DNA of 64,000 bases. It comes from Sphingobium sp. YR768 (lineage in GTDB: Bacteria; Pseudomonadota; Alphaproteobacteria; Sphingomonadales; Sphingomonadaceae). The translations under genes and the position numbers were made by a program. Positions 41,572 to 50,576 of this stretch are shown piece by piece (positions within the stretch are counted from its first letter, which is position 1; each line of letters starts with the position of its first letter). The stretch is from contig NZ_FOGE01000006.1 of NCBI RefSeq assembly GCF_900111125.1, positions 1 through 64,000 of the forward strand, given 5' to 3'. The notes beneath the pieces are model-generated. The model did not search any database, had not been told where the DNA came from, and saw nothing but the letters and a program-made list of their open reading frames with translations.

Positions 41572-42957
41572 TCAGCGGACGGGGGAGCGTCCGGGGATCA
41601 GGAGATTGAGCGCCACGGCAATCACCGCCGCCGGCAGGACCCCCGACGACAGCAGGATACGCGCGGCTTCGGGCAAATGGGACAGAGCGTCCGCTTCCAG
41701 TTCCAGCCCGATGCCCAGCGACAGAGCGAGGGCGAAGATCATCATGTTGCGCTGAGTCCATTCGACCGCCTGCAACATGGAGAGGGCGGCCGAGGCGACC
41801 ATGCCGAACATCAGGATGACACCGCCGCCCAGCACCTCGATCGGGATGGTGGTGATGGTCGCGCCGATCTTGGGCACCAATCCGCACAGGATCAGAAACA
41901 GGGCGCCGATCGTCACGACATGGCGGCTGACGACGCCGGTGATGGCGATCAGGCCGACATTCTGGCTGAAACTGGTATTGGGCATGGCGCCGAACAGCGC
42001 GCCAAAGGCGGTGCCGACGCCGTCCGCCGCCGTCGCGCCGATCAGTTCACGGTCATGCGCCGGGCGCCCGGCATTGCCTTCGCAGATGGCGGACACGTCG
42101 GCGATGGATTCGATCGCCGAGATGAAGCCCATCAGGCAGAAGCCCAATATGGCCGAGGCGGAAATCGAGAAGCCGAAATGCAGCGGATCGGGCAGCATGA
42201 AGAGGCCGGCCGAGCCGATCGGCGCGAAGGAGACGCGGCCCATTAGGAAGGCGAGAACATAGCCCGCCATCAGGCCGAGCAGGACGGACGCGGTCGACCA
42301 GAGGCCCTTCCCGAAAAAGCTGAGGCCCAATGTCGTGACGATCACCACGCCCGCCAGCAGCCAACTCGCGCCCGCGCCATAGGCTGGCGTTCCCTGCGCG
42401 GCGACGCCGCCTGCGGCATATTGGATGCCCACCCGCATCAGCGACAGGGCGATCATCAGCACCACCAGTCCCGTCACCAGCGGCGGCAGGGCGAAGCGGA
42501 TGCGGCCGACAAACTGGCTGACGAAGATGTGGAACAGCCCGCCGAACAGGGCGGCGGCGGTGAGTTCCGCCATCGCCTCCACCCCGCGTCCCGCGCAGAT
42601 CGGGATGATGACCGGCAGGAAGGCGAAGCTGGTGCCCTGCACCAGCGGCAACCGCGCGCCGACCGGGCCGATGCCGACCGTCTGGAGCAGGGTGGCGACG
42701 CCCGCGAACAGCATCGCCATCTGGATCATGTAGATGAGCGCGCCGGGGTCGGCCGATCCATAGCCGAAACCGGCCGCGCCCGCGATAATGATGGCGGGGG
42801 TGATGTTGCTGACGAACATCGCCAGCACATGCTGGATGCCCAGCGGGATGGCGATGGCGAAGCCGGGAAAATGATCGGGATCGCGCGCCTGTGCGGCGGT
42901 CATGCCGCCCGGCGATACGGGTGGAATGTCCGTAACGGCGAGCGGCGCGCTGCTCAT
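41572..42957 (-). CDS. Nucleobase:cation symporter 2 (xanthine / uric acid permease family)
   Basis: A 461-residue inner-membrane carrier of the NAT/NCS2 family. The family signature is intact: SQNVGLIAITGVVSR; the conserved acidic residue of helix 8 is in GFISAIESIADVSAI; early helices carry PLGIQHVLAMFVSN. Members of this branch carry xanthine, urate or other purines with protons. ATG 42957 overlaps the upstream NUP stop as ATGA. It is the inner-membrane step for purines made in the periplasm by the genes upstream. Confidence 0.9.
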   Translation of the reverse strand: MSSAPLAVTDIPPVSPGGMTAAQARDPDHFPGFAIAIPLGIQHVLAMFVSNITPAIIIAGAAGFGYGSADPGALIYMIQMAMLFAGVATLLQTVGIGPVGARLPLVQGTSFAFLPVIIPICAGRGVEAMAELTAAALFGGLFHIFVSQFVGRIRFALPPLVTGLVVLMIALSLMRVGIQYAAGGVAAQGTPAYGAGASWLLAGVVIVTTLGLSFFGKGLWSTASVLLGLMAGYVLAFLMGRVSFAPIGSAGLFMLPDPLHFGFSISASAILGFCLMGFISAIESIADVSAICEGNAGRPAHDRELIGATAADGVGTAFGALFGAMPNTSFSQNVGLIAITGVVSRHVVTIGALFLILCGLVPKIGATITTIPIEVLGGGVILMFGMVASAALSMLQAVEWTQRNMMIFALALSLGIGLELEADALSHLPEAARILLSSGVLPAAVIAVALNLLIPGRSPVR

Positions 42958-44066
42958 TGCGGCGGCGCCTGTTCGTAGCGGTCCCAATGGCCGAGCAGTT
43001 CGTCCACCACTTTCGATCCGACCAGATAGAGGCTTTCCAGCGAGGCGCGCATGCCCGAATAGCCTTCATTTTCCCGCATCAGATTGTCGGCGGCGGACAC
43101 GCCATCGGGCGGCATGGAATAATTGCTGCCCGACCGCAGCACCATGACCCTGTCCATCTTCGCCCGGCCGACCCGGTCGAGATAGGTCATCGCCTGAAGC
43201 GTGCCGGTTTCCTCCATGGCGGAGGTGACGAATTCGCCCTTGCTGCTGGTGGAATAGCGGGTGAAGTCATTGGCCCAATTGTTGAGCAGCTTGCCATGCC
43301 AGAAAGTCATGGCCGAAAACTGATCGCCGATCAGGACGAAGGGCGGCTTTTGCGCATTGGGATAGCTGGTGTAGCGCGCCCGTTCCTTCTGAATACCGGC
43401 ATCGTCCGGGATGGGCGTGTCCTTCGTCAGGGCAAAGGCCCAGTCGACCAGCTTTGGGTTCAGCGCGAAGACCCGGCCCTCGGTGATGGGCGGGCTCTTG
43501 TCATGCGGGCCATTTTTGTCGAGCGGGAAGAAGCCGGACGGCCAGTCCTTCGGGATTTCGCGGGCGTCGATTTCATGCACCAGATCGCCGTCCACGCTGT
43601 AGCGCGCCCAGGCGGCCGATCCGATCGAGGCATTTTCGGGGTCGATGCCGGCTATGCCCGCGACCAGCCAATAGGATTTCGACAGGTCGAAACGCGGATC
43701 GAGGCCCAGCGCCATGGTGGCGGTGGCGGACCGGGCGGTGCCCACGCCCGTCACCATCGCCAATATCTGGCTGTCGGGATTGTAGTAGAGGTCGTGATAG
43801 CCCTGCGGGAAGGGGATGCGCGTGTCGAGCTTGCGGCGTTCCTTCCAGAGCTGGAATTCGCCGGGCGCATCGCCGGTGTCGGCGCCGATTTCGAACATGG
43901 TGACGATGACCATGCGGACGGGCAGGGGATTGGCGCAGAGTTTCGTTGGCGCGCAGGCCAGCGCGGCATCGACGGCAGGGGCGGCGGCCGAGGCCGCGCT
44001 GGCTGTCGCAAGGGAGAGACAGGCGCTGGCGGTCAGAAGCAGGCAGCGGAACGGGGATAAGGTCAA
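42954..44066 (-). CDS. Purine nucleoside permease (NUP) family protein, exported; probable nucleosidase/phosphorylase fold
   Basis: A 370-residue protein of the NUP family (first described as a yeast purine nucleoside permease). TTG 44066 is the start: GGAAGG lies eight bases before it and no ATG is available before the signal peptide (SACLSLATASAASA). No other long hydrophobic segment is seen, so it looks soluble and periplasmic. GVGTARSATATMALGLDPRF, IAGIDPENASIGSAAW and SAMEETGTLQA resemble substrate-binding parts of the purine nucleoside phosphorylase superfamily. It may therefore cleave nucleosides rather than carry them. A paralogue is at 48319-49449. Confidence 0.8.
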   Translation of the reverse strand: MTLSPFRCLLLTASACLSLATASAASAAAPAVDAALACAPTKLCANPLPVRMVIVTMFEIGADTGDAPGEFQLWKERRKLDTRIPFPQGYHDLYYNPDSQILAMVTGVGTARSATATMALGLDPRFDLSKSYWLVAGIAGIDPENASIGSAAWARYSVDGDLVHEIDAREIPKDWPSGFFPLDKNGPHDKSPPITEGRVFALNPKLVDWAFALTKDTPIPDDAGIQKERARYTSYPNAQKPPFVLIGDQFSAMTFWHGKLLNNWANDFTRYSTSSKGEFVTSAMEETGTLQAMTYLDRVGRAKMDRVMVLRSGSNYSMPPDGVSAADNLMRENEGYSGMRASLESLYLVGSKVVDELLGHWDRYEQAPPQ

Positions 44067-44129
44067 GAACAGGCCTTCCGATAATCAAAAATGGGGGAGC
44101 ATGGTGTGGCCGCGCTCCCCCTGAACCAA

Positions 44130-46607
44130 TCAGAATTTATAGACGACCGACGCCTGGAAGCTGCGCGGGCGTTCCGGCAGGACGATGGTGCTGCCGAACA
44201 ATTCGGTGAAGTTGGCGCGGAAATATTTCTCGTTGGTGGCATTTTTGACCACCAGACGCAGCAACACCGGGCCGGTTTCGAACGACGCGCTAAGGTCCGC
44301 CGTGGTGTAGGCGGGCAGCTTCACCGCCTGGCTCTGTCCGGAATAGACCGATTCTACGTGGACGATGCTGGCCGAAAGGGCGAGGCCGAAGTCGAAGGCA
44401 TAGGTGGCGGTCGCCGAATACATATTTTCGGGGATGCCCGCGCGCTTGGAGTCGTTCTTGCTGTTGATCGGCACCAGACCGATCGGCTGGCCACCCAGGA
44501 AGAGGGTGGGATCGGTGACGTTGACCAGATCCTCGATGCCAAAGAAGCTGAACAGCGTGCCATCATGCAGTGCCGTCAAATTATAGACATTGGTGTGGGT
44601 ATAGGCACCGGTGATCAGCAGGTGACGATCCACCGACCAGCGCAGTTCCGCTTCCAGACCCTTGGTCTCGACCGACTGGTTCACGGTAATCGACTGGACA
44701 TTATAGTCGGTGCGCTTCTGCTTGTAGACCGAGACGGCGGCATAGAGCTTATTGTCCAGCCAACTGCCCTTGAGGCCCGCTTCATAGAGTTTCGAAGCGG
44801 AGATATAGGTGCCGGCCAGCACGTCCGTCGGGTAGATTTCGGCGCCCTGTCCCGCGATCACGGTCGATTGCTTGGCGATCGTGCCATAGGGGATGAGGCC
44901 GAGGGGCAGCTTGTAATTGGCGCTGGCCGACCAGGACCAGGCGCCCTTGCTGCCGCTGGCATTATTGTTCACCGGGTTGGCATCGGGCGCTTCCAGCTTC
45001 GACACGATGTTGGTCGCCTTGACGTCCAGATGGTCGTAGCGGGCGCCCAGCGTCACATCCAGGCCGAAGGCGAAATCGAGATCGGCAAGGCCCGCAAAGG
45101 CGAGGTCGGTATAATGGCCGACGACATAATTGGTATAGTCGCAGTCGCACTCGGTCGACAGCAGCCGGTCGGACAAAGCGTCATAGCCGACGGTCAGGTC
45201 GACGCGGTTGAAATATTCATAGTTGAAGTCGTCGCCATGCTTATATTTGGTGTAGCGGACCGAGGGCGAGAGCTGGAAGGCGAATTTGCCGGCGCTGCTT
45301 TCGAAGGTCTTGGACGCGACGATCTTGTCCTCGAACACCCAGCTGTCATGGAATTGCGAGAAGCCATAGGCATTCTCGTTCATATTCTCATAGCTGTCGT
45401 AAAAGGCCTGGTTCTTGAGCTCAAAGCCGCTGTCTGCGGTGTAGATGGCGTCGAAATAGAGCGTCGTGCCGCGGTTGACCAGCCTGTCATCCTTGCCGGT
45501 CAGGACATTGCGGCGGCTGAGCTTGGTGGTGCCGGTGTTGGTCAGGTTCATCGCGCTGTAGGGTGAACCGGTAAAGCAGGCATCGGTGATTGATGAGGCG
45601 AATACGCCACCGCCACACTGAAAACCGCCAAAAACGGAAAAGCCACCGGGGATGACCGAGGTAAATTCCTGCTGCGACAACTGGCCATCGCCATTGGTGT
45701 CGAGCGGCTTGGCCTGACCGGTGATATAGGTGCCGTCATTGACCAGAGCCTGGGTAAGGCGGTTCCAGCCACCATTTTGCTGACCTTTGTAGTTCTGATA
45801 CTGGCCGCCCCATTCGATGCGGACATGATCGGACAGATCGGTGTCAAACGATCCCTGAAGGATCGTCTGCTTGGTCCACATATTGTTGTAGTAGCTGCCG
45901 TCATCTTCATATTGGCCGAACAGGCTGTAGCCGAATTCCTGTTCGCCGATCTTCAGCGGGCCGGAGATATTGCCCTTCACGACATTCATGTCCCAGCTGC
46001 CGCGGGTGTAGCTGAGTTCGCCCGATGCCTTGTCGCGCAGCTTGCCATCGGCGACGCGCGCGGATTTCGGCACGAAGTTCATATAGCCGCCGGTCTTGGA
46101 CGGGCCATAGATGGGCGAAGCGGGGCCGCGCACGATGTCGATGCGGTCCGACGCGCCGATGGGCGTGGGATAGTTGCCCGGATTGTCGAGCCGGCGCATG
46201 CCGCGAAAATAGACTTCGCCGGGCGTGCCGCGAATGTCGAGCGCGCCGCCGACGCCGAAGAAGCTGTTGGTGAAGGTGCCCGGCGCCTGCGCGACCAGAT
46301 CATAAATGTCGGTAATGCCGAAGCGTTCGATCTGCTCGCTGGAAATGGTGGAGGCGGAGCGCGGCGTTTCCAGGATGGTCTTGTCGAAGCCGAAGATGGA
46401 GCCGACATTCTTGACCGGCAGCGCGTCGAGCGCGCCGGTCACGACGATTTCGGCGTCTCCCGGCGCATCGCCGGGTTCGGGCGTCTGCGCCCATGCGGCG
46501 GAACTCAGCGCCGTGCAGGACAATAGCGCCAGTCCCAGCGCTGCGTTGCGGCCATGCCGCGATGCAGCGCCAAATGATTTGCGACCAGAAACTTTATAAT
46601 TCGGCAT
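44130..46607 (-). CDS. TonB-dependent receptor, siderophore-receptor-like plug, in purine operon
   Basis: An 825-residue outer-membrane receptor. ATG 46607 has AGGGGG seven bases upstream; signal peptide ends SSAAWA; TonB box near EIVVTG; plug shows ETPRSASTISSEQIERFGIT and YFRGMRRLDN, which resembles ferric-siderophore receptor plugs; the barrel ends with Phe (FQASVVYKF). Several Cys are present (SVIPGGFSVFGGFQCGGGV; STECDCDY). It sits between adenosine deaminase and NUP genes, so nucleoside or oligonucleotide uptake is more likely than iron, though that is inference from place only. Confidence 0.87.
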   Translation of the reverse strand: MPNYKVSGRKSFGAASRHGRNAALGLALLSCTALSSAAWAQTPEPGDAPGDAEIVVTGALDALPVKNVGSIFGFDKTILETPRSASTISSEQIERFGITDIYDLVAQAPGTFTNSFFGVGGALDIRGTPGEVYFRGMRRLDNPGNYPTPIGASDRIDIVRGPASPIYGPSKTGGYMNFVPKSARVADGKLRDKASGELSYTRGSWDMNVVKGNISGPLKIGEQEFGYSLFGQYEDDGSYYNNMWTKQTILQGSFDTDLSDHVRIEWGGQYQNYKGQQNGGWNRLTQALVNDGTYITGQAKPLDTNGDGQLSQQEFTSVIPGGFSVFGGFQCGGGVFASSITDACFTGSPYSAMNLTNTGTTKLSRRNVLTGKDDRLVNRGTTLYFDAIYTADSGFELKNQAFYDSYENMNENAYGFSQFHDSWVFEDKIVASKTFESSAGKFAFQLSPSVRYTKYKHGDDFNYEYFNRVDLTVGYDALSDRLLSTECDCDYTNYVVGHYTDLAFAGLADLDFAFGLDVTLGARYDHLDVKATNIVSKLEAPDANPVNNNASGSKGAWSWSASANYKLPLGLIPYGTIAKQSTVIAGQGAEIYPTDVLAGTYISASKLYEAGLKGSWLDNKLYAAVSVYKQKRTDYNVQSITVNQSVETKGLEAELRWSVDRHLLITGAYTHTNVYNLTALHDGTLFSFFGIEDLVNVTDPTLFLGGQPIGLVPINSKNDSKRAGIPENMYSATATYAFDFGLALSASIVHVESVYSGQSQAVKLPAYTTADLSASFETGPVLLRLVVKNATNEKYFRANFTELFGSTIVLPERPRSFQASVVYKF

Positions 46608-46702
46608 CTTATACCCCCTTTTAAAGGCGGCGAAGCGCAAATCCCCACAGCTCCGCCAGCCGGTTTTCCCTGCTGCCTGCCTCTCCCATGACAAATTGAA
46701 AT

Positions 46703-46742
46703 GCTGCGATGCACCAAACTAATATTTTAGACGCATCGCTGC
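46703..46742. promoter_or_regulatory. Interrupted palindrome upstream of the purine-locus TonB receptor
   Basis: GCTGCGATGC (46703-46712) and GCATCGCTGC (46733-46742) match as inverted repeats at 9 of 10 positions around an AT-rich 20-base spacer. The size suits a LysR-type or dimeric repressor site. The TGCGAT core also appears at 49506-49511 before the purine LysR gene. Nothing else is seen in 46608-46795. Confidence 0.35.
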
Positions 46743-46795
46743 AAAGAAAATGTCTTATATTCTCGACTATCTTCCAGATTTTGGACCGGCCATGA

Positions 46796-48322
46796 TCATG
46801 GCTTTGCCATTTTGGTCATGGCCGGAACGGTAACATCTTCAAAAATCTTATATTCTTCTTCCAGTTGTAGCTGGAGCGCGGCCTTGGCGCTGCGCCGGAC
46901 GAGCGCGCGGCAGGCCGGTGCAGCAACTGTGGCGCACGCCGTCACCTGCGTTCCGACCTGTCCGTTGGCCCAAAGGCTGTCGCCTGCGACGAAGGCCTGT
47001 TCCAGACTGGTGCGCGCCATCTGCTTGAGGTCGGCATAGGACAGGCCCTGTTCCCGCGCGGCGCGCAGATATTCGTTGGTCATGTCGGTGCGCAAAATGC
47101 CCTGATCGTCGGTCGAGAGCATCACCGGCACCCCCATTTGCCGGTAGAGGCGCAGCGGGTGCGCATCGCCCTTCACGCCCAGGATGATGTCATTGCTGCT
47201 GAGGTTGATTTCCACCCCGACATGGTTGCGCGCCATGCGCTGCAAGGTGCCCGTCGCATCGTCCTCATAGGCGATAGCAGTGCCATGGCCGATCCGTTCC
47301 GCGCCCGCATCCAGCGCCTTGGCGATATGGTCGCGCAGCGCGGCAGGCGGCACCAGTCCGAAGGCGAGTTCGCCTGCGTGCAGCGTGCGATGGACACGCG
47401 GATAGCGTTCGCCGAGGAAGCGGATCATCGCCATGTGCAGATCATAGTCGCGCAGGGCGATTACCCAGTCTTCGGGCTGGACGATATTGATGCCGACATA
47501 GCGCGGATCGCGATCGGCCAGCGCGAAGGCGAGAATCAGCGAGGTGAAGACCTGCGCGGGCGGCAGGTCGCGCCAGCCCCAGGCAAGATAGCGGGTGGGG
47601 ACGCGGCAGCCCGGATCGGGCTTTGCGCCGTCGCAGGCCATGGCTTTGCGCGCGGCGGCTTCATGGGAATCCAGTTCGGCGATGGCGCGATCAATGATCG
47701 GCTTCGTATCGCGCATCGTCCGGTCGTAAAAGGCGGCAAGGGTTGTGGCGTCCAACGGCGTGTCGGTCGCTCCCAGCGTCGCGGCGATCAGCGCGGCGGG
47801 ATTGTGGGTCAGTTCGACATAGGCGACCCGATCTCCCGCTGCGACCTGCCGAGCGACGACCATGCTGCCGACTTCGGTTTCCGCTGTGTCTGGTCCAAAG
47901 CGGTCGAAGCTGGAGAAGAACTGGGTGTGGCCCGACGCGTCGTTGGCGCCTACGCCCCGTTGCAAGCCGCGCGTCGACATGGCGTCGATCAGCTTGCCGA
48001 AGGCGAAGGGGCTGCGTTCGCCCAGATGCTTTAACCGCCGATCGTCGGGGCAGGGCGGCGCGACAATGGCGGTGCCGCCTTCATCGACGCAAAGATCGGT
48101 CTTGGCGGCCCAGCGCAGATAATCTTCGGCATAGGGGGTGCCGCCCAAATGATTGTGCAGGTCGCCGCCCTTGGGCATGGCCTTCAGAAAGACGCGCAGC
48201 GCAGGCGGGCTGTCCAGCAGCTTGTCGAACAGCGCCGATGCGGCCGCTTCGCCCGATTGCGCCTGTGCGGTCGCCGGCGACAGGGCGGCAAGGGAAGTAA
48301 AGAGAGCCAGCCCTGTTTTCAC
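46796..48322 (-). CDS. Periplasmic adenosine deaminase
   Basis: A 508-residue exported metallohydrolase. GTG 48322 overlaps the upstream NUP stop as GTGA and gives a signal peptide (GLALFTSLAALSPATAQA); a longer reading frame would run back into the NUP gene. Motifs: KGGDLHNHLGGTPYAEDYL (HxH metal pair), TLHAGELAFG, RIGHGTAIAY and STDDQGILR (catalytic Asp pair). Its length and Cys-containing insert resemble secreted ADGF/CECR1-like deaminases more than cytosolic Add. It would convert adenosine to inosine in the periplasm. Confidence 0.87.
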   Translation of the reverse strand: MKTGLALFTSLAALSPATAQAQSGEAAASALFDKLLDSPPALRVFLKAMPKGGDLHNHLGGTPYAEDYLRWAAKTDLCVDEGGTAIVAPPCPDDRRLKHLGERSPFAFGKLIDAMSTRGLQRGVGANDASGHTQFFSSFDRFGPDTAETEVGSMVVARQVAAGDRVAYVELTHNPAALIAATLGATDTPLDATTLAAFYDRTMRDTKPIIDRAIAELDSHEAAARKAMACDGAKPDPGCRVPTRYLAWGWRDLPPAQVFTSLILAFALADRDPRYVGINIVQPEDWVIALRDYDLHMAMIRFLGERYPRVHRTLHAGELAFGLVPPAALRDHIAKALDAGAERIGHGTAIAYEDDATGTLQRMARNHVGVEINLSSNDIILGVKGDAHPLRLYRQMGVPVMLSTDDQGILRTDMTNEYLRAAREQGLSYADLKQMARTSLEQAFVAGDSLWANGQVGTQVTACATVAAPACRALVRRSAKAALQLQLEEEYKIFEDVTVPAMTKMAKP

Positions 48323-49449
48323 TGGGGATCGGCTCCCGGCACATGGTCCTGATATATGTCCCAATGGGTCAGAAGTTCGTGCACCACCGGCACGCCGACG
48401 CGATAATTGGCTTCGAATGAGGCGATCTGGCCTGCGCCTTCATCGGCCACGCTCTCCACGGCCGATCGGCCCGGCGGCGGCATGGACGGGTTGCTGCCGG
48501 TGCGCAGCACCAGCACGCGCGCCGGATCCACCAGCCCCTGTTTTGCAGCGATCGCCATGGTTCCGGCCAGCGACTGGCTTTCCATATTGGTCATGGCAAA
48601 GCGGCCCTTGCCGCCGGTCCACAGCTTCACCCAGTCGCGCGCCCATTGGGTGCGGCCGGGGCCATGCCAGTAGCGCACCGATCCCAGCGTCTCGCCCATC
48701 AGCACGAAGGGCGGCTTTTGCGCATTGGGATAGCCTTTCCACGCGGCGCGGGCCTTTTGCAGTGCCGGGCTGTCGGGAATGACCACATCCTTGGTGCGGT
48801 CATAGGCCCATTGCGCCAGACTCTGGTTGAGCTTCACCGACATGGCGAGTTTGCCCGTGTCAGTGAAGCCGGCGAAATTCTCGGTATTGGCAGGTAGCTT
48901 GTTCGGAGCGTCCGCACCGATCGCGAACAGGCCATAGGGCCAGTCCTTGGGCACTTCGCGGTCGTCAAATTCGCGCAGCGTGTCCCCCTGCACCACCCAG
49001 CGCGACCAGGCGGCGCTGCCGACGGAGGCGAGTTCGGGGTCGACGCCGGAAATGCCGGTGAACAGCCAATAGGTCTTGCTGAAGTCGAAGCGCGGATCGA
49101 GCAGCAGGCTCATCAACTGTTCGGCAACCCCGCCCAGCATCGTGTCCGGGCTGCCCCAGCACATGCCATAAAGGCCGTCGGCATTGCGCCGCAGCGGATG
49201 GAGTGCGCCCTTGATAGGGATCACTTCGTCCAGATGTTCGCGTTCGGCCCAGAACTGGAATTCGCCCGGCGCATCGCCCTTATCCTCGCCCGGTTCGAAA
49301 TTGGCGACGACGATCACTTTGACCGGGATCGGCTTCGTACTCGGCAAGGCCGGGACTGGCGGTTCCGCGCTGGAGGCGGCGGAAGGCGCGAGCATGGCGA
49401 CAGCCGTAGCGAAGGCCAGTACCGCCTTTTTCCCGGACCCTTCCCCCAT
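48319..49449 (-). CDS. Second NUP family protein, exported
   Basis: A 376-residue paralogue of the protein at 42954-44066, sharing GDAPGEFQFWAERE, SGVDPELASVGSAAW, GYPNAQKPPFVLMGE and TNMESQSLAGTMA. The signal peptide ends SAASSA with start ATG 49449 (a GTG at 49458 is possible). As in the paralogue, the phosphorylase-like Met-Glu-Ser motif and the lack of further membrane helices argue for a soluble nucleoside-cleaving enzyme. It is first in the minus-strand series and diverges from the LysR gene. Confidence 0.8.
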   Translation of the reverse strand: MGEGSGKKAVLAFATAVAMLAPSAASSAEPPVPALPSTKPIPVKVIVVANFEPGEDKGDAPGEFQFWAEREHLDEVIPIKGALHPLRRNADGLYGMCWGSPDTMLGGVAEQLMSLLLDPRFDFSKTYWLFTGISGVDPELASVGSAAWSRWVVQGDTLREFDDREVPKDWPYGLFAIGADAPNKLPANTENFAGFTDTGKLAMSVKLNQSLAQWAYDRTKDVVIPDSPALQKARAAWKGYPNAQKPPFVLMGETLGSVRYWHGPGRTQWARDWVKLWTGGKGRFAMTNMESQSLAGTMAIAAKQGLVDPARVLVLRTGSNPSMPPPGRSAVESVADEGAGQIASFEANYRVGVPVVHELLTHWDIYQDHVPGADPQ

Positions 49450-49505
49450 AAATGCCACGCGCCCCCCGAAATTTACCCTGTGGTGCGAGTAGGGGCTTGA
49501 CCTGA

Positions 49506-49519
49506 TGCGATCAAACGCA
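49506..49519. promoter_or_regulatory. Candidate LysR site between NUP and LysR genes
   Basis: TGCGATCAAACGCA is a 4-6-4 dyad within the 109-bp divergent gap, in the position where LysR regulators normally bind to control themselves and the neighbour. An AT-rich tract (GCAAAAAATAGGG) follows toward the LysR start. Confidence 0.35.
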
Positions 49520-49558
49520 ATGAATCCTACAGAGTGTTGCAAAAAATAGGGTGGGTTC

Positions 49559-50491
49559 ATGCCGGCATTTTCGCGCTTTCTGCGCTACTTCATGGCTGTC
49601 GGACGGTTGGGGTCGATCCGTAAGGCCGCGGACGAACTCAACATCTCCGCCTCCGCGATCGATCGGCAGATTTTGAATGTCGAGGCGGACCTGGGCATGC
49701 CGCTGTTCGAGCGTCTGCCGACCGGCCTGCGACTGACGGCGGCTGGGGAGATCATGATGGCGGCCGGCGGTCGCTGGCAAAAGAACCTGACCGATGTGCG
49801 CGCCCAGATAGAGGATCTGCGCGGGCTGAAGCGGGGGCATGTCGATATCGCCATCATCGACGCGCTGGCCAAGGGCTATATCCCCGGCGCCATCCGCGCG
49901 ATCCAGAGCCGCTATCCGGGCATCACCATCGGCGTGCAGGTGCTGGAAAATGATCGGGTCCGCGACGCGATCGCCAGTGGGGAGGTGGATTTCGGCATCC
50001 TGTTCGAACCGCAATCCTATCGCGACCTGACCGTGCGTTCCTTTGTCGAGGTGAGGTTGGGCTTCATCACCCCTGCGGGCCATCCGTTCGGCGACCAGCG
50101 CGAGGCGCGCTTTTCCGCCTGTGCCGGATCGCCGCTGATCGTGCCGGCCGAACCGCTGGCCGTATGCCAGCAGATCGCGGTGCTGGAAGGGACCAGCGGC
50201 CTGCATATCGATCGCAGCGCGACGTCTGACAATATCCAGATGATCACGTCGCTGGTGTTGCAGGGCGTGGGCATCGGCATTCTCACCTCGCTCGACGTGA
50301 TTACGGAGGTGCAGCGCGGCCTGCTGTCCTTCACCCGCATTTCCGATCCGATCCTGCGCCCGATGACGCTGGCGCTGTGCACGGCGGCGACGCGCACGCC
50401 ATCCTATGCGGCGGGGATCGTGCTGGGCGAGATCGAGAGCGGGTTCGCGCAATTAAGCTATCCTGCCTCGATCGAGAGGGCCGACATCTGA
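49559..50491 (+). CDS. LysR-family regulator of the purine locus
   Basis: A 310-residue LysR protein. The helix-turn-helix region reads YFMAVGRLGSIRKAADELNI with SASAIDRQILNVEADLG as recognition part; the effector domain runs from about residue 90 (GHVDIAIIDALAKGYIPGAI). The N-terminus is shortened compared with the usual Met-x-x-x-x-Leu-x-x-Phe start. It diverges from the exported nucleoside genes and precedes the phosphoribosyltransferase, so purine-dependent control is likely. The effector is unknown. Confidence 0.83.
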   Translation: MPAFSRFLRYFMAVGRLGSIRKAADELNISASAIDRQILNVEADLGMPLFERLPTGLRLTAAGEIMMAAGGRWQKNLTDVRAQIEDLRGLKRGHVDIAIIDALAKGYIPGAIRAIQSRYPGITIGVQVLENDRVRDAIASGEVDFGILFEPQSYRDLTVRSFVEVRLGFITPAGHPFGDQREARFSACAGSPLIVPAEPLAVCQQIAVLEGTSGLHIDRSATSDNIQMITSLVLQGVGIGILTSLDVITEVQRGLLSFTRISDPILRPMTLALCTAATRTPSYAAGIVLGEIESGFAQLSYPASIERADI

Positions 50492-50576
50492 TCCGCGCTG
50501 CCACCGATTGCCCCCTTGGCCCGGGCAGGATAATCGGCAAGTTTGTCTCTATTCCCGCCAACTGGATTCGCGTTTC

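Noticed and set aside
42954..44066. NUP protein accepted as a membrane permease from the family name
   Set aside because: No membrane helices beyond the signal peptide are visible, so the label was kept only as a family name.
44091..45566. A 491-residue plus-strand frame opposite the TonB receptor
   Set aside because: Antisense shadow; the receptor shows signal peptide, plug and terminal Phe.
44130..46607. Receptor called a siderophore receptor
   Set aside because: The plug is similar, but there is no siderophore, Fur-box-like or iron gene nearby; all neighbours are purine genes.
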